Positions 47,439 to 56,502 are shown, counted from the stretch's first letter. The stretch: DNA of 64,000 nucleotides from Enterobacter ludwigii (GCA_900068845.1 CEFQ01000001.1:498725-562724), one strand, 5' to 3'. Numbers and translations are program-made. The notes: generated by a model not told the origin, from the letters alone.

Positions 47439-47449
47439 TGGTTAAATCA

Positions 47450-47995
47450 TTAGAAACGCAGTGATGCGCCGACGTAAGGGCCATCGACCAGGACGTTATC
47501 TTTGCGGCTGCCTTTGTTGTTCAGCTCGATGTACTGGTAACCCACACGCAGGTTCAGCAGAGAAATCGGCGTGAAGCTCAGGCCGCCTGACGCTTCCTGG
47601 TAGCTATCCAGACGATCGGAGAAGGCTTCTGGCGCATAGTAATATTCGCCGTACAGGCCCCACATGCTGTTGAAGCTGTATTGCGCGGCGCCACCCACTG
47701 CCACGGTGAAGCCATCACGGCCATCTTCCGGATGAGTGAACAGCGCTTTCGCGGTAGGTGCAATGCGGAAATCGCCCACATCGATGTTGTAGCCCAGACC
47801 CGCACCATAGGTGCTGCCATCGTGATCGCTGCGCAACCAGTTGCCTTTCAGGAACAGGCCTGGTGAAGTGGTGCCAAGGCCAAGGTTCAGGTTGGTGCTA
47901 TGCTCACCCACGTCAACACTGCCCTCAATTGCCTGCGCGCCGCTGCTCAGCAGTGCCAGACCCAATACGCTTCCAGTAACAAGTTGCTTTAACAT
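47450..47995 (-). CDS. yfaZ: YfaZ-family outer-membrane protein
   Basis: A 181-residue predicted small outer-membrane beta-barrel. The signal peptide is LVTGSVLGLALLSSGAQA. YfaZ features include DVGEHSTNLNLGLGTTSPGL, GNWLRSDHDGSTYGAGLGYN, LYGEYYYAPEAFSDRLDSYQ and the terminal VDGPYVGASLRF. The start is taken at MLKQLV (ATG ending at 47995), which gives a clean signal peptide. Function unknown in the family. A diverged paralogue lies immediately upstream. Confidence 0.88.
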   Translation of the reverse strand: MLKQLVTGSVLGLALLSSGAQAIEGSVDVGEHSTNLNLGLGTTSPGLFLKGNWLRSDHDGSTYGAGLGYNIDVGDFRIAPTAKALFTHPEDGRDGFTVAVGGAAQYSFNSMWGLYGEYYYAPEAFSDRLDSYQEASGGLSFTPISLLNLRVGYQYIELNNKGSRKDNVLVDGPYVGASLRF

Positions 47996-48134
47996 GTGAT
48001 TCCACTCCATGAAGGACAATTAATTCGGCGGCAAGGGTACCAGCCTGGCGACGAGAGACAACATTATTTGGAAAGCTTTACGTAAAAATGGATTACAGCG
48101 GGGAAAAAGTGGCCGCAAAAGGCCACTGGTCAGA

Positions 48135-48677
48135 TTAGAAACGCCAGGCTGCGCCGATAAACAATCCATCGATTGAACGCTGGGTGTGGTACTCATGCAG
48201 GCCACTGCCGAGATAACGATAGCCGGAGCTCAGCGTTAACCAGTGTGCGGGTTGGTAGTAGATACCCGCTTCAAACTGATGCAGGTGATCCAGCTTGTAG
48301 GTGCTGAAATTTGGCGCCAGGCTAAAATCGAGGTAGAGCCAGGTATGGCGAGCTTGTGGCAGCGGTGCCATCGCCCGTATACCGGCATTGACGCCATAGC
48401 TGGATGTTTTGTCGTGGTTCAACTCAGCCCAGAACAACCCAACGCGTGGCACGACGCGCAGTGCCCCCAGCGCTACGCCGTAACCCACATTAGCGTCCAG
48501 CAATTCTGACTGATGTTTTGCATTCACATATTCCACACCGTATTGCAGACCTGGCGCGGTTTTTTGGCTGTTGATGGCGGCAGCAAAGAAATCACTCCCT
48601 CCCTTTACGCCGATTTCCTGAGCGTTTACCCCAGCGGAGGCCAACAGGAGCCCCATTGCAAAATAATTACCTTTCAT
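48135..48677 (-). CDS. Diverged YfaZ-family outer-membrane protein (paralogue)
   Basis: A 180-residue protein with signal peptide MKGNYFAMGLLLASAGVNAQ. It shares with its neighbour the length, the pattern of alternating strands (GLQYGVEYVNAKHQSELLDA, FSLAPNFSTYKLDHLHQFEA, LTLSSGYRYLGSGLHEY) and the end IDGLFIGAAWRF, versus VDGPYVGASLRF in the first copy. Probably an old tandem duplication. It lies 139 bp upstream of yfaZ on the same strand. Function unknown. Confidence 0.75.
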   Translation of the reverse strand: MKGNYFAMGLLLASAGVNAQEIGVKGGSDFFAAAINSQKTAPGLQYGVEYVNAKHQSELLDANVGYGVALGALRVVPRVGLFWAELNHDKTSSYGVNAGIRAMAPLPQARHTWLYLDFSLAPNFSTYKLDHLHQFEAGIYYQPAHWLTLSSGYRYLGSGLHEYHTQRSIDGLFIGAAWRF

Positions 48678-48762
48678 TTTTTCGCTTCCTTATTGTTTGA
48701 GCGAGCAAACAATAAGCAAAGCGAAGAGGTGGCTGTATGAGCCTTGACTCAAAACAAGCGCA

Positions 48763-49458
48763 TTACGCCGCCCACAATAAGTGGCTTAACAGCGGCGCGA
48801 GAATGACGGTGACTACGCCAGACAGCATCATCACCAGGCTAGACACCACGCCCTCCTGCTGGCCAAGTTGGTAAGCACGCGCGGTGCCTGCGCCGTGTGA
48901 TGCTGCACCGAATCCCGCACCTTTGGCGACGCCCTGTTTGATGGCAATACGCAGAAACAGCACATCCCCCACCGCCATGCCGAACACGCCGGTGATCACC
49001 ACAAACAACGCCACCAGATCCGGCTGGCCACCAATGGGCTGCGCAGCCGCCAGCGCAAACGGTGTGGTAATTGAGCGCACCGCCAGGCTGCGCTGGATGG
49101 TTTCCGGCAGCGTTAGCCAGCGCGCCAGCCACACCGAACTGCATACCGCCACCAGCGTTGCTGTGAGTACGCCGACGCTGAGCGACAGCCAGTGGCGCTT
49201 GATGATCTCGAGGTTCTCGTACACCGGCACGGCAAACGCCAGCGTTGCCGGGCCGAGCAACCAAATCAGCCAGTGGCTTTCGGCGATGTAATTTTTCCAG
49301 CTCACGTGGGTGAGCAGCAGCAGCGCCACCAACACCAGCGGGGTCAATACCAGCGGCATCAGCAGCAGCGTACGCCAGCGACGGTAGAGCATTTTATTGA
49401 TGTAATAGACCAGCAGTGTGAACGCCAGACACAGCAGGCTAATCAACAGATCATTCAT
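48763..49458 (-). CDS. CidB/LrgB-family membrane protein (YohK-like)
   Basis: A 231-residue inner-membrane protein of the LrgB/CidB family. WLLGPATLAFAVPVYENLEI, RSITTPFALAAAQPIGGQPD and FGAASHGAGTARAYQLGQQE are conserved blocks. With the CidA-like partner it may affect murein hydrolase activity or metabolite (pyruvate-like) export, as proposed for the family. It overlaps the cidA-like gene by 8 nt. Confidence 0.9.
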   Translation of the reverse strand: MNDLLISLLCLAFTLLVYYINKMLYRRWRTLLLMPLVLTPLVLVALLLLTHVSWKNYIAESHWLIWLLGPATLAFAVPVYENLEIIKRHWLSLSVGVLTATLVAVCSSVWLARWLTLPETIQRSLAVRSITTPFALAAAQPIGGQPDLVALFVVITGVFGMAVGDVLFLRIAIKQGVAKGAGFGAASHGAGTARAYQLGQQEGVVSSLVMMLSGVVTVILAPLLSHLLWAA

Positions 49459-49873
49459 GAAGTGCCTGCTTGCGCGCAGCGCGCGCCAGTTCGAAGCGAT
49501 ATAAACGATCGACTACCAATGAAGTAGACGCCAGCACCAGCAAAGTACTGACGCCAATCACCACGCAGATGCGCCAGCCTTCGCTGCGCAGTAAATCGCT
49601 GTAATTCACCACCGCCACCACCGCCGGAATAAAGAACAGCAGCATTTCCGCCAGCAGCCAGTTGGCACCGGCCTTCACCCAGCGCAGCGGCACAATGCGG
49701 GTCATAATCAAGATCAGCAGTAACACCATGCCGACCACATTGGCGGGCAGCGGCAGATGCAGCCAGCTCACCAGCTTGTCGCTGAAAATAAATAAACCAA
49801 CGTACAGCATCAGCTGCAGCGGAATAAAAGTACGTTGCAGGAGATCCGTTCTGCGCGGACTTAACGCCATCAT
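49451..49873 (-). CDS. CidA/LrgA-family holin-like protein
   Basis: A 140-residue protein with four predicted transmembrane helices: LQLMLYVGLFIFSDKLVSWL, LPANVVGMVLLLILIMTRIV, LLAEMLLFFIPAVVAVVNYS and WRICVVIGVSTLLVLASTSL. PLPANVVGM and LLFFIPA are family motifs. First gene of the cidA-cidB pair, divergent from a LysR regulator that probably controls it, as CidR does in Gram-positives. Confidence 0.9.
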   Translation of the reverse strand: MMALSPRRTDLLQRTFIPLQLMLYVGLFIFSDKLVSWLHLPLPANVVGMVLLLILIMTRIVPLRWVKAGANWLLAEMLLFFIPAVVAVVNYSDLLRSEGWRICVVIGVSTLLVLASTSLVVDRLYRFELARAARKQALHE

Positions 49874-49977
49874 TGCCTTTCACCCTGTTGAAGAATTGAG
49901 GCGTTCAGTATAAATCCGCCGCAAACTGTGAAAGAAATGAATTAAAATCATTAAAACTATGCCAAAAAGGAATGCTT

Positions 49978-50880
49978 ATGGACGTGCGTGCTCTGCGCTA
50001 CTTCACGGAAGTGGTGCGCCAGCAAAGCTTCACTCGCGCAGCTGAGAAGCTCTTCGTGACGCAGCCCACCATCAGCAAAATGCTGCGCCAGCTGGAAGAG
50101 GAGCTCGGCTGTACCTTGCTGCTGCGCGAAGGCCGCAAGCTGCATCTCACCGACAGCGGTCAGGTGGTTTATCAGCGCGGATTGGCGATCCTGCAGGAGT
50201 TTCATCAGCTGGAGGCGCAGTTAGCTGACATTAACCAGCTGAAAACCGGCGAGCTGCGGCTCGGTATTCCGCCGATGGTCGGCATGCAGATTGCGGGCTC
50301 GATCTCTGCCTTTCGCCGTCGCTATCCGGGCGTACAGCTGAAAATATCCGAGTTCGGCGGATTGACGGCACAGCAAGCGGTGCTGAGTGGCGCGCTGGAT
50401 ATTGCGCTTACCGCGCTGCCGATTGAATCAGACCAGCCGCTGAATACGCTGGAGCTGATGCACCATCCGCTTTGCGTACTGCTGCCGCGCAGTGAACGCT
50501 GGCTTAATCACACGAAAGTCGGTTTGAAAGAGCTCGCCGAGCACCCGCTGCTTATCCTCAATGAAGAGTTCGCACTCAATCGTCAGATCCGCAAAGCGTT
50601 TCAACGCCAGAACCTAACGCCGAATATTGCGCTGCGCAGCGCGCAGTGGGATTTTCTCGCGGCGATGGTGCAAGCAGGCATGGGATTGGCGATTCTGCCG
50701 CAGCCGATTTGTCAGCGGCTGGATAAACAATCGCTGCTGTGGCTGCCGCTGGAATCAGAGCTGCAGTGGAGCTTAGGGTTGATTTGGCGGGAAGGCAGTT
50801 ACTTGTCGCGCAGCGCCGAGGCGTGGATCGAATGTTGCCGTCAACACTGGCCGGATAGTGCGCCGCGGCTATCGGTGTAA
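49978..50880 (+). CDS. LysR-family regulator, probable CidR-type
   Basis: A 300-residue regulator. HTH region: LRYFTEVVRQQSFTRAAEKL and FVTQPTISKMLRQLEEELG. The effector-domain motif LRLGIPPMVGMQIAGSISAF resembles the CidR/YwbI group. Two ATGs compete (49972 and 49978); AAAAAGG lies too close to the first, so the second is chosen. Divergent from cidAB, so likely its activator; CidR proteins respond to acetate-related signals, which would fit the neighbouring acs-actP genes. Confidence 0.88.
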   Translation: MDVRALRYFTEVVRQQSFTRAAEKLFVTQPTISKMLRQLEEELGCTLLLREGRKLHLTDSGQVVYQRGLAILQEFHQLEAQLADINQLKTGELRLGIPPMVGMQIAGSISAFRRRYPGVQLKISEFGGLTAQQAVLSGALDIALTALPIESDQPLNTLELMHHPLCVLLPRSERWLNHTKVGLKELAEHPLLILNEEFALNRQIRKAFQRQNLTPNIALRSAQWDFLAAMVQAGMGLAILPQPICQRLDKQSLLWLPLESELQWSLGLIWREGSYLSRSAEAWIECCRQHWPDSAPRLSV

Positions 50881-50890
50881 ATTCTGCATC

Positions 50891-50961
50891 GGTCGCCATG
50901 AATGGCGACCCTACGTTATTTCGCTTTATCATCCGGGTGCGCATTCATGCGCACCCGGATG
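50891..50961. repeat. Family B palindrome pair with extended 15-bp stem
   Basis: GGTCGCCATGAATGGCGACC (50891-50910) is followed by a longer palindrome at 50930-50961 with perfect 15-bp arms, CATCCGGGTGCGCAT and ATGCGCACCCGGATG, around a 2-nt centre. It lies between the convergent LysR and yjcE genes at the right edge of the inserted block. Confidence 0.85.
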
Positions 50962-50973
50962 ACGCAGCAACTG

Positions 50974-52623
50974 CTATTCCTCTTTCTCAATCAGCAGCGC
51001 TTCCAGCAGATCAAGATCGTGCAGCAGTTTCTGCATCGTCTCGTTGGAGATCTCTTGAGTGGCACGCAGATGATAAACTTCGGCGCGCTCCGCACGCAGC
51101 GCATTGAGGCGGAAACGACGTTCAAGGTTTTCGGCAAATTGCGCCTGTTCAATATCGTTTTTGCCCTCAGCGCGACGTCGCAGATTACCAATGACGCGCA
51201 AACTGACTTCTTTCAACAGTTCAGGATCGATGTTCTCTTGCGCGTCGTTCTCCAGACGCTGCTCCATTTTATGCAGGCTCTCAATCGCTACGCCCGCCAT
51301 GGCAGCACGCGCAAACTGAATTTCACGACGATGGCCGACCTTATCGATGCTTTCCACGTCGCGCAGCAGAATCGGCAGCAGCACCACACCAACCAGCAGC
51401 GAAACCAGAATCACGCCGGTGGCGATGAACACCAATTCATAGCGCGCCGGGAATGGATCACCGTTGCTGAGGAACAGCGGAATCGACAACACACCCGCCA
51501 ACGTGATGGCACCGCGTACGCCGGCAAAGGAGGCAATCAGCAGCTCGCGCAGCGAGTAGTTGGTAAACTCCAGCGGCTTTTTCTTCAGCAGGCGCATGCT
51601 GGTGCGCTTCATGATCCACAACCAACCAAAACGCACCACCATCAGCGCAGCGTAAACTAACAGAACGTCAGTAAACAGCATCCACAGTTCCACGTTGGGA
51701 TCGGCGTTAGCCTGCGCAATCGAGGTGGAGAGGATATCGGGCAGCTGCAGGCCAAGCATTAGGAACACCATGCCGTTGAAGACGAACTCCAGCATCTGCC
51801 ACACGCTGTTCGCACGCAGACGCATCGCCAGCGGTGCCTGGCGGATAATGCCGGAACGCGTGATGGTCATACCGGCGGCCACCGCGGCAAGAATGCCCGA
51901 CACACCAAGGTGTTCGGCGATCAGGTAGGAGGCGAACGGTAACAGCAGCAGCAGCACGGTTTGTGTTGCCGGGTCATCCCCACTCCAGCGGCTCAGCAGA
52001 CGCAGCGAGCGGCCATACAGCCAGCATATCGCCACACCAGCGACCAACCCGCCGACGGCTACTTTGAGAAACTCGACGCTGGCACCGCCCCACGTAAACA
52101 CCATGGTGCCCATCGCCACGGCGACAGCAAACTTCAGCGATACCAGACCGGATGCGTCGTTCATCAGGGCTTCGCCCTGCACAATCGACATGATTTTTTT
52201 GGGGATGCGTCCTTCACCCACAATGCCAGATAGCGCCACGGCATCGGTTGGTGACAGCACCGCCGCCAGCGCAAAGGCGGGAATCAGCGGAATCCCCGGC
52301 ACCAGCCAGTAAATCAGGTAACCAATCCCGACTACGGTGATCAGCACCAGAACCAGCGCCAGCCCCATGATTTCGCGACCGTGATGCAGAAACTCATTAA
52401 TCGGCGTTTTCCAGCCATCGGCAAACAGCAGCGGCGGAATGAACAGCACGAGGAACAGTTCCGGGTCAAAATCGACATGCAGGCCGAAGACGGGAAACGC
52501 GAGTAATGCACCAGCGGCAATTTGCACCAGCGGCAGGGGAATTTGAAACGGCAGAATTCGTGCCGCCACGCTGGAGAGTGAAACCACCAGCGTCATGATG
52601 AGAATAGTAAAGAAGATTTCCAT
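50974..52623 (-). CDS. yjcE: Na+/H+ antiporter YjcE (CPA1 family)
   Basis: A 549-residue cation:proton antiporter. About 12 membrane helices include FVLFIPPLLFADGWKTP-like LFLVLFIPPLLFADGWKTPI, AAVLSPTDAVALSGIVGEGR, VQGEALMNDASGLVSLKFAV and ASFAGVRGAITLAGVLSIPL. A cytoplasmic tail ends NETMQKLLHDLDLLEALLIE. The frame extends upstream, but the ATG ending at 52623 gives MEIFFTILIMTLVVSLS, identical in start and total length to E. coli YjcE as recalled. Confidence 0.95.
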   Translation of the reverse strand: MEIFFTILIMTLVVSLSSVAARILPFQIPLPLVQIAAGALLAFPVFGLHVDFDPELFLVLFIPPLLFADGWKTPINEFLHHGREIMGLALVLVLITVVGIGYLIYWLVPGIPLIPAFALAAVLSPTDAVALSGIVGEGRIPKKIMSIVQGEALMNDASGLVSLKFAVAVAMGTMVFTWGGASVEFLKVAVGGLVAGVAICWLYGRSLRLLSRWSGDDPATQTVLLLLLPFASYLIAEHLGVSGILAAVAAGMTITRSGIIRQAPLAMRLRANSVWQMLEFVFNGMVFLMLGLQLPDILSTSIAQANADPNVELWMLFTDVLLVYAALMVVRFGWLWIMKRTSMRLLKKKPLEFTNYSLRELLIASFAGVRGAITLAGVLSIPLFLSNGDPFPARYELVFIATGVILVSLLVGVVLLPILLRDVESIDKVGHRREIQFARAAMAGVAIESLHKMEQRLENDAQENIDPELLKEVSLRVIGNLRRRAEGKNDIEQAQFAENLERRFRLNALRAERAEVYHLRATQEISNETMQKLLHDLDLLEALLIEKEE

Positions 52624-52761
52624 GCTGTCCTTAGGCGAATCAATTTCATTAAAGCGATGTTGTTGCGGAGGAAAGTGTAAAACAAAACGCCGCACAGCGG
52701 GCAACCCGATGTGCGGCGTGGAGCAGAAAGCGAATAATCCTGGAATTATTCAGCTTTAAAG

Positions 52762-54111
52762 TCAGATGGCCCAGCCACCGGCATAGAACGCCACCAGCGC
52801 GACAGCAATCACCACGGTGCCAACATTCAGCTTGCGCCACTCACCGGCAAACAAGCGGCCAATTACTAGCGAAGCGAAGCCCAGCATGATGCCGGTTACG
52901 ATGTTGCAGGTCAGCACGATGAACACCGCCGTCAGCAAACCAGACATCGCATCAACAAAATCGTTGAAGTCAATTTTTGCCACATTGCTCAGCATCAGCA
53001 GGCCAACGTACATCAGCGCCGGCGCTGTCGCGTAAGCGGGAACCAGATAGGCCAGCGGCGACATAAACAGAATCAGCAGGAACAGCAAACCGACCACAAT
53101 CGCCGTCAGGCCGGTTTTACCACCCGCCGCGGTGCCAGCCGCCGATTCGATATAGACCGCAGCCGGCGAGGCCCCCACCAAACCCGCAAACACGCTACTG
53201 ATAGAGTCCGTGGTCAGCGCACGGCCGCCGTTGATGATCTGCCCCTCTTTATCCAGCAGATTTGCCTGCCCCGCTACCGCACGGATGGTGCCGGTGGCAT
53301 CAAATACCGCTGTCATCACCAGCGCCAGCACGCTTGGCAGCACCACAGGTTGCAGCGCGCCCATGATATCGAGGCTAAACATGGCCGATTGACCGTTGGC
53401 ATCCTTCAGGCTTGGCATGGCAAACAGGCCTTGATAAGTCACCGCCGGATCGAAGATCAAACCAATCATCGAAATGGCGATGATAGTCAGCAAAATGCCA
53501 CCTGGCACGCGGCGTTTTTCCAGGCCGAAAATGGCCGCCAGCCCCACCAGCGCCATGATCACCGGGAACGAGACAAAGTGGCCCAATGCCACCGGCAAGC
53601 CCGGCGCCGGATTTTTTACCACTAAACCAATACCGTCGGCAGCAATCAGCAACAGGAACAAGCCGATCCCGACGCCGGTTCCATGCGCCACGCCCATCGG
53701 TAAGTTACGCAGAATCCACGCACGAATACCGGTAACCGAGATCAGCGTGAACAATAATCCCATCAGGAACACCGCGCCGAGCGCCACCGGCACGCTAATG
53801 TGCTGGCCGAGCACCAGGCTAAAGGCAGTGAACGCCGTCAGCGAGATGGCACAACCAATTGCCATCGGCAGATTGGCCCACAAGCCCATGATGATCGAAC
53901 CGAAACTTGCCACCAGACAGGTCGCAACGAACACCGCCGTTGGCGAGAAGCCCGCTTTACCCAACATGCTGGGTACCACGATGACGGAATACACCATCGC
54001 CAGAAACGTCGTCAGACCCGCCAATACTTCCTGACGCACGCTACTGCCGCGTGCAGAAATGTTGAACCAGGCGTCCAGTTTTCCACTGGCCGGGCGCGAT
54101 TCGCCAGACAT
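52762..54111 (-). CDS. ghxP: Guanine/hypoxanthine permease GhxP (YjcD)
   Basis: A 449-residue NCS2/AzgA-family purine:proton symporter. [60 protein letters not shown] and [20 protein letters not shown] (the binding-site serine-rich loop) are typical. It is next to yjcE as in E. coli. A PurR-like box lies about 90 bp upstream, matching the known purine repression of this gene. Confidence 0.95.
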   Translation of the reverse strand: MSGESRPASGKLDAWFNISARGSSVRQEVLAGLTTFLAMVYSVIVVPSMLGKAGFSPTAVFVATCLVASFGSIIMGLWANLPMAIGCAISLTAFTAFSLVLGQHISVPVALGAVFLMGLLFTLISVTGIRAWILRNLPMGVAHGTGVGIGLFLLLIAADGIGLVVKNPAPGLPVALGHFVSFPVIMALVGLAAIFGLEKRRVPGGILLTIIAISMIGLIFDPAVTYQGLFAMPSLKDANGQSAMFSLDIMGALQPVVLPSVLALVMTAVFDATGTIRAVAGQANLLDKEGQIINGGRALTTDSISSVFAGLVGASPAAVYIESAAGTAAGGKTGLTAIVVGLLFLLILFMSPLAYLVPAYATAPALMYVGLLMLSNVAKIDFNDFVDAMSGLLTAVFIVLTCNIVTGIMLGFASLVIGRLFAGEWRKLNVGTVVIAVALVAFYAGGWAI

Positions 54112-54197
54112 AATTCTTCCTCAATATTTTTGTGATGTGCGTCGCCGCACGGCGCACGCTTGCCGTCCTCTGGTGAAAATTTTCATAATGAAAATCC

Positions 54198-54213
54198 AGG
54201 CAAACGTTTACGT
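54198..54213. promoter_or_regulatory. PurR box upstream of ghxP
   Basis: AGGCAAACGTTTACGT matches the PurR consensus ACGCAAACGTTTGCGT at 14 of 16 positions. It predicts repression by PurR when hypoxanthine or guanine is available. A weaker look-alike, AGGCAAACGATTATCT, lies near 54254. Confidence 0.8.
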
Positions 54214-54338
54214 CGCCGCGTATTCCAGGCCATAGAAGGGGACGCGGAAAAAGGCAAACGATTATCTGGCGTTTGGCATGGGGTTTTCAACCACTAATCA
54301 CGGGTATTACAGGATAAATCCAGGCCATCGGTTATTCA

Positions 54339-54553
54339 GGTCGCCATAAATGGCGTAATGCCGATCCGCAGAGCGACTTTCATTCGCCATTGGCTGTGGC
54401 AGTTGCAGTTAAACCGTGCGGCGACCGAGAAGAGGGCGTCTGGCCACGCCCTCTTCACTCCCGGGCCCTGCGCCAGCCCAACCCGCCGCTACGCGGTGCC
54501 TATTTAACCGCGTAATTGCTGCCAGAATTGTAGGGTCGTCATTAATGACGACC
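54339..54553. repeat. Composite intergenic element L, copy 2 (215 bp, inverted, internally deleted)
   Basis: It is the reverse complement of the L element at 37459-37829. Both ends match, GGTCGCCATAAATGGCGTAA at the left and GTAGGGTCGTCATTAATGAC at the right, as does an inner block of about 125 bp including the AGAGGGCGT/ACGCCCTCT stem. About 150 bp present at 37512-37661 are missing. With the PurR box, A4 and a B half-copy it fills the 673-bp ghxP-GST gap. Confidence 0.8.
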
Positions 54554-54650
54554 GTTTCGAGGGCCGCACAATGGTAATGTCCTTGTCGCCATAAATGGCT
54601 AATGCTCATCATTTAAGAGATGAAAAACCTAATTACCGAGTGCACGAATT

Positions 54651-54690
54651 GTAGCGGCGCAATTCATTGCGCGATAAATCGCGCCGCTAC
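54651..54690. repeat. Family A repeat, collapsed 40-bp copy
   Basis: GTAGCGGCGCAATTCATTGC abuts the inverted GTAGCGGCGCGATTTATCGC head directly, without the 38-bp core seen in the three 78-bp copies. The two heads alone form an almost perfect 20-bp-arm palindrome. Confidence 0.85.
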
Positions 54691-54734
54691 GGAAGGTGCG
54701 GCGATTTGATACCGCGCTTAACTGACGAGCATTA

Positions 54735-54755
54735 CGCCATAAATGGCGACCCTAC
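54735..54755. repeat. Family B half-copy
   Basis: CGCCATAAATGGCG followed by ACCCTAC is one palindrome with its linker but no partner. Another degenerate half (GTCGCCATAAATGGC) lies near 54586. Confidence 0.7.
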
Positions 54756-54784
54756 GATCATGGGTGATGGCGACCTGCCCGTAA

Positions 54785-55450
54785 TCAACTTTGCAGCTGA
54801 ATCGGGCCGCCCTGCTCTAACGCGCGTTGCCAGGCGGCGCGCTGCTGCATGGTTTCCAGCCAGCGTGCGGTAGCTGGCGTATCACGCAGCGAACCCCGCA
54901 TCTGCAGCGCCAGCAGCGGAAAGCTCATCTGCACATCGGCGATGCTAAAACGTGCGCCAGCAAAAAAGGGATGCTGCGTGAGATGTTGTTCGATCACGCT
55001 GCCGTGTAAAGCCAGCTGTTTGTTCAGCCAGGCTTTCTGGATCCCTTTGCTCAATACATTACCCACCGGACGCAGCAGCCAGGGCACCGGTTTCTTACCC
55101 AATTGCGCAAATACCAGCTTCATGACCAGCAGTGGCATCAGCGATCCTTCGGCATAGTGCAGCCAGTAACGGGACTGAATCTGCTCCTCTTCGTTGACTA
55201 ACGTGAGCTGATGTTCGCTGTCGTACTTCAGTTGCAGATATTCAAGAATGGCGCCCGATTCAGCAATAACGCGATTGCCATCGGTGATCACCGGTGATTT
55301 ACCCAGTGGATGCACTTTTTTTAACGAATCCGGGGCCAGCAAGCTGTTTTCACGCTGATAGCGTTTGATTTGGTAAGGCACCGCGAGCTCTTCCAGCAGC
55401 CATAACACGCGATGTGAGCGGGAATTTTCCAGATGGTGAACGGTGATCAT
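54785..55450 (-). CDS. Glutathione S-transferase family protein
   Basis: A 221-residue cytosolic GST. The N-terminal thioredoxin-like domain has VHHLENSRSHRVLWLLEELA (Ser-Arg catalytic region), KKVHPLGKSPVITDG and ESGAILEYL; the C-terminal helical domain ends in FSIADVQMSFPLLALQM. The start is the ATG ending at 55450 with AAGGAAA upstream. It lies directly downstream of soxR on the same strand (43-bp gap), so it may be co-transcribed with soxR and respond to redox stress. Substrate unknown. Confidence 0.9.
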   Translation of the reverse strand: MITVHHLENSRSHRVLWLLEELAVPYQIKRYQRENSLLAPDSLKKVHPLGKSPVITDGNRVIAESGAILEYLQLKYDSEHQLTLVNEEEQIQSRYWLHYAEGSLMPLLVMKLVFAQLGKKPVPWLLRPVGNVLSKGIQKAWLNKQLALHGSVIEQHLTQHPFFAGARFSIADVQMSFPLLALQMRGSLRDTPATARWLETMQQRAAWQRALEQGGPIQLQS

Positions 55451-55493
55451 ACGGTTTCCTTGCCGGTAAAAGAGTCCCGGCAAGTATAGTCGA

Positions 55494-55970
55494 TCAGCGT
55501 TTTTGCTCGTCCTGTTCGGGATCGAGTAACACCGCACCTGAACCTTGCTCGGCCAATCGGTCTCCGGGATTGCGCAGCGGGCAATCACGCATTGATAAAC
55601 AGCCGCAGCCAATGCAGCCATCAAGATCGTTACGCAAGCGCGTTAGGGTTTCGATGCGTTTATCCAATTCCTCGCGCCAGTGTTGCGTTAACGCGTCCCA
55701 CTCCTGCGTCGACATACGCTTGTTGGCGGGTACGTGCGTCAGGCTGTCGCTCACCGTGGCCAGCGGAATGCCGATGCGTTGCGCGATTTTAATGATGGCG
55801 ACGCGGCGCAGCACGTCACGGCTATAACGGCGTTGGTTGCCGCCGTTGCGCGAGCTAAAAATCAATCCTTTGGTCTCATAGAAGTGCAACGCCGAGACCG
55901 CCACGCCGCTGCGTTTCGCCACTTCGCCCGGCGTCAAAACCGGCTTCGGGTAATTGCGTTCTTTTTTCAT
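55494..55970 (-). CDS. soxR: Redox-sensing transcriptional activator SoxR
   Basis: A 158-residue MerR-family regulator. [23 protein letters not shown], then [20 protein letters not shown]. The [2Fe-2S] cysteines are in [15 protein letters not shown] (C-x2-C-x-C-x5-C), as in E. coli SoxR. Oxidation of the cluster by redox-cycling agents or nitric oxide activates soxS. Divergent from soxS with the shared soxbox between them. Confidence 0.97.
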   Translation of the reverse strand: MKKERNYPKPVLTPGEVAKRSGVAVSALHFYETKGLIFSSRNGGNQRRYSRDVLRRVAIIKIAQRIGIPLATVSDSLTHVPANKRMSTQEWDALTQHWREELDKRIETLTRLRNDLDGCIGCGCLSMRDCPLRNPGDRLAEQGSGAVLLDPEQDEQKR

Positions 55971-55978
55971 TTAGGGCC

Positions 55979-56009
55979 TTTACCTCAAGTTAACTTGAGG
56001 AATTATACT
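55979..56009 (+). promoter_or_regulatory. soxS promoter with SoxR-binding soxbox
   Basis: TTTACC (55979-55984) and TATACT (56004-56009) are separated by a 19-bp spacer, the overlong spacing of MerR-type promoters. The perfect 18-bp palindrome CCTCAAGTTAACTTGAGG (55983-56000) lies within it, matching the E. coli site as recalled. Confidence 0.95.
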
Positions 56010-56070
56010 CGCACCCCAGCAAAACTTCGAATTTCTCACCAGGTAAAAAAAACATCAGAAGGATGAGGCT

Positions 56071-56502
56071 ATGATGCAACAGGAAATCATTCATTCGCTG
56101 TCCCACTGGATCGATCAGAATCTGGATAAAGCGCTGTCTATTGATGAAGTCGCTGCAAAATCAGGTTACTCAAAATGGCATCTGCAGCGTATGTTCCGTG
56201 CCGTCACGAAACAAACGCTGGGTGGCTATATTCGCGAGCGTCGCCTGACGCTAGCTGCAGAAGCGCTGCGCCAAACTCAACGTCCGGTATTCGATATCGC
56301 CATGCAATACGGTTACGATTCGCAGCAGACCTTTTCACGCGTATTCCGCCGTCAGTTTTCGCAAACGCCAACTGCTTATCGTCACACCATGCGTCGTCAG
56401 GCGATGATTCAGCGTCCGCGCGTGCTCAATTTTGACTGCGCTGACAACACCATGACCAGTTTTGCCCAGCGTACCACCGGCGAGTGCTGCCCGGTCAGCT
56501 AA
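56071..56502 (+). CDS. soxS: Superoxide response regulator SoxS with C-terminal extension
   Basis: A 143-residue AraC-family activator of oxidative stress genes. The double HTH is intact: IDEVAAKSGYSKWHLQRMFR and VFDIAMQYGYDSQQTFSRVF, then RRQFSQTPTAYRH. E. coli SoxS stops about here (107 residues); this protein continues for some 36 residues with Cys123 and a terminal GECCPVS. A G+C-rich stem (GCGCCC...GGGCGC) near 56513-56530 may end transcription. Activation by SoxR is predicted from the promoter. Confidence 0.94.
   Translation: MMQQEIIHSLSHWIDQNLDKALSIDEVAAKSGYSKWHLQRMFRAVTKQTLGGYIRERRLTLAAEALRQTQRPVFDIAMQYGYDSQQTFSRVFRRQFSQTPTAYRHTMRRQAMIQRPRVLNFDCADNTMTSFAQRTTGECCPVS

Noticed and set aside
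55451..55493. SraL/RyjA small RNA, which in E. coli lies beside soxR
   Set aside because: Only 43 bp separate soxR from the GST gene here, with no promoter-terminator pair that could encode a 140-nt RNA.
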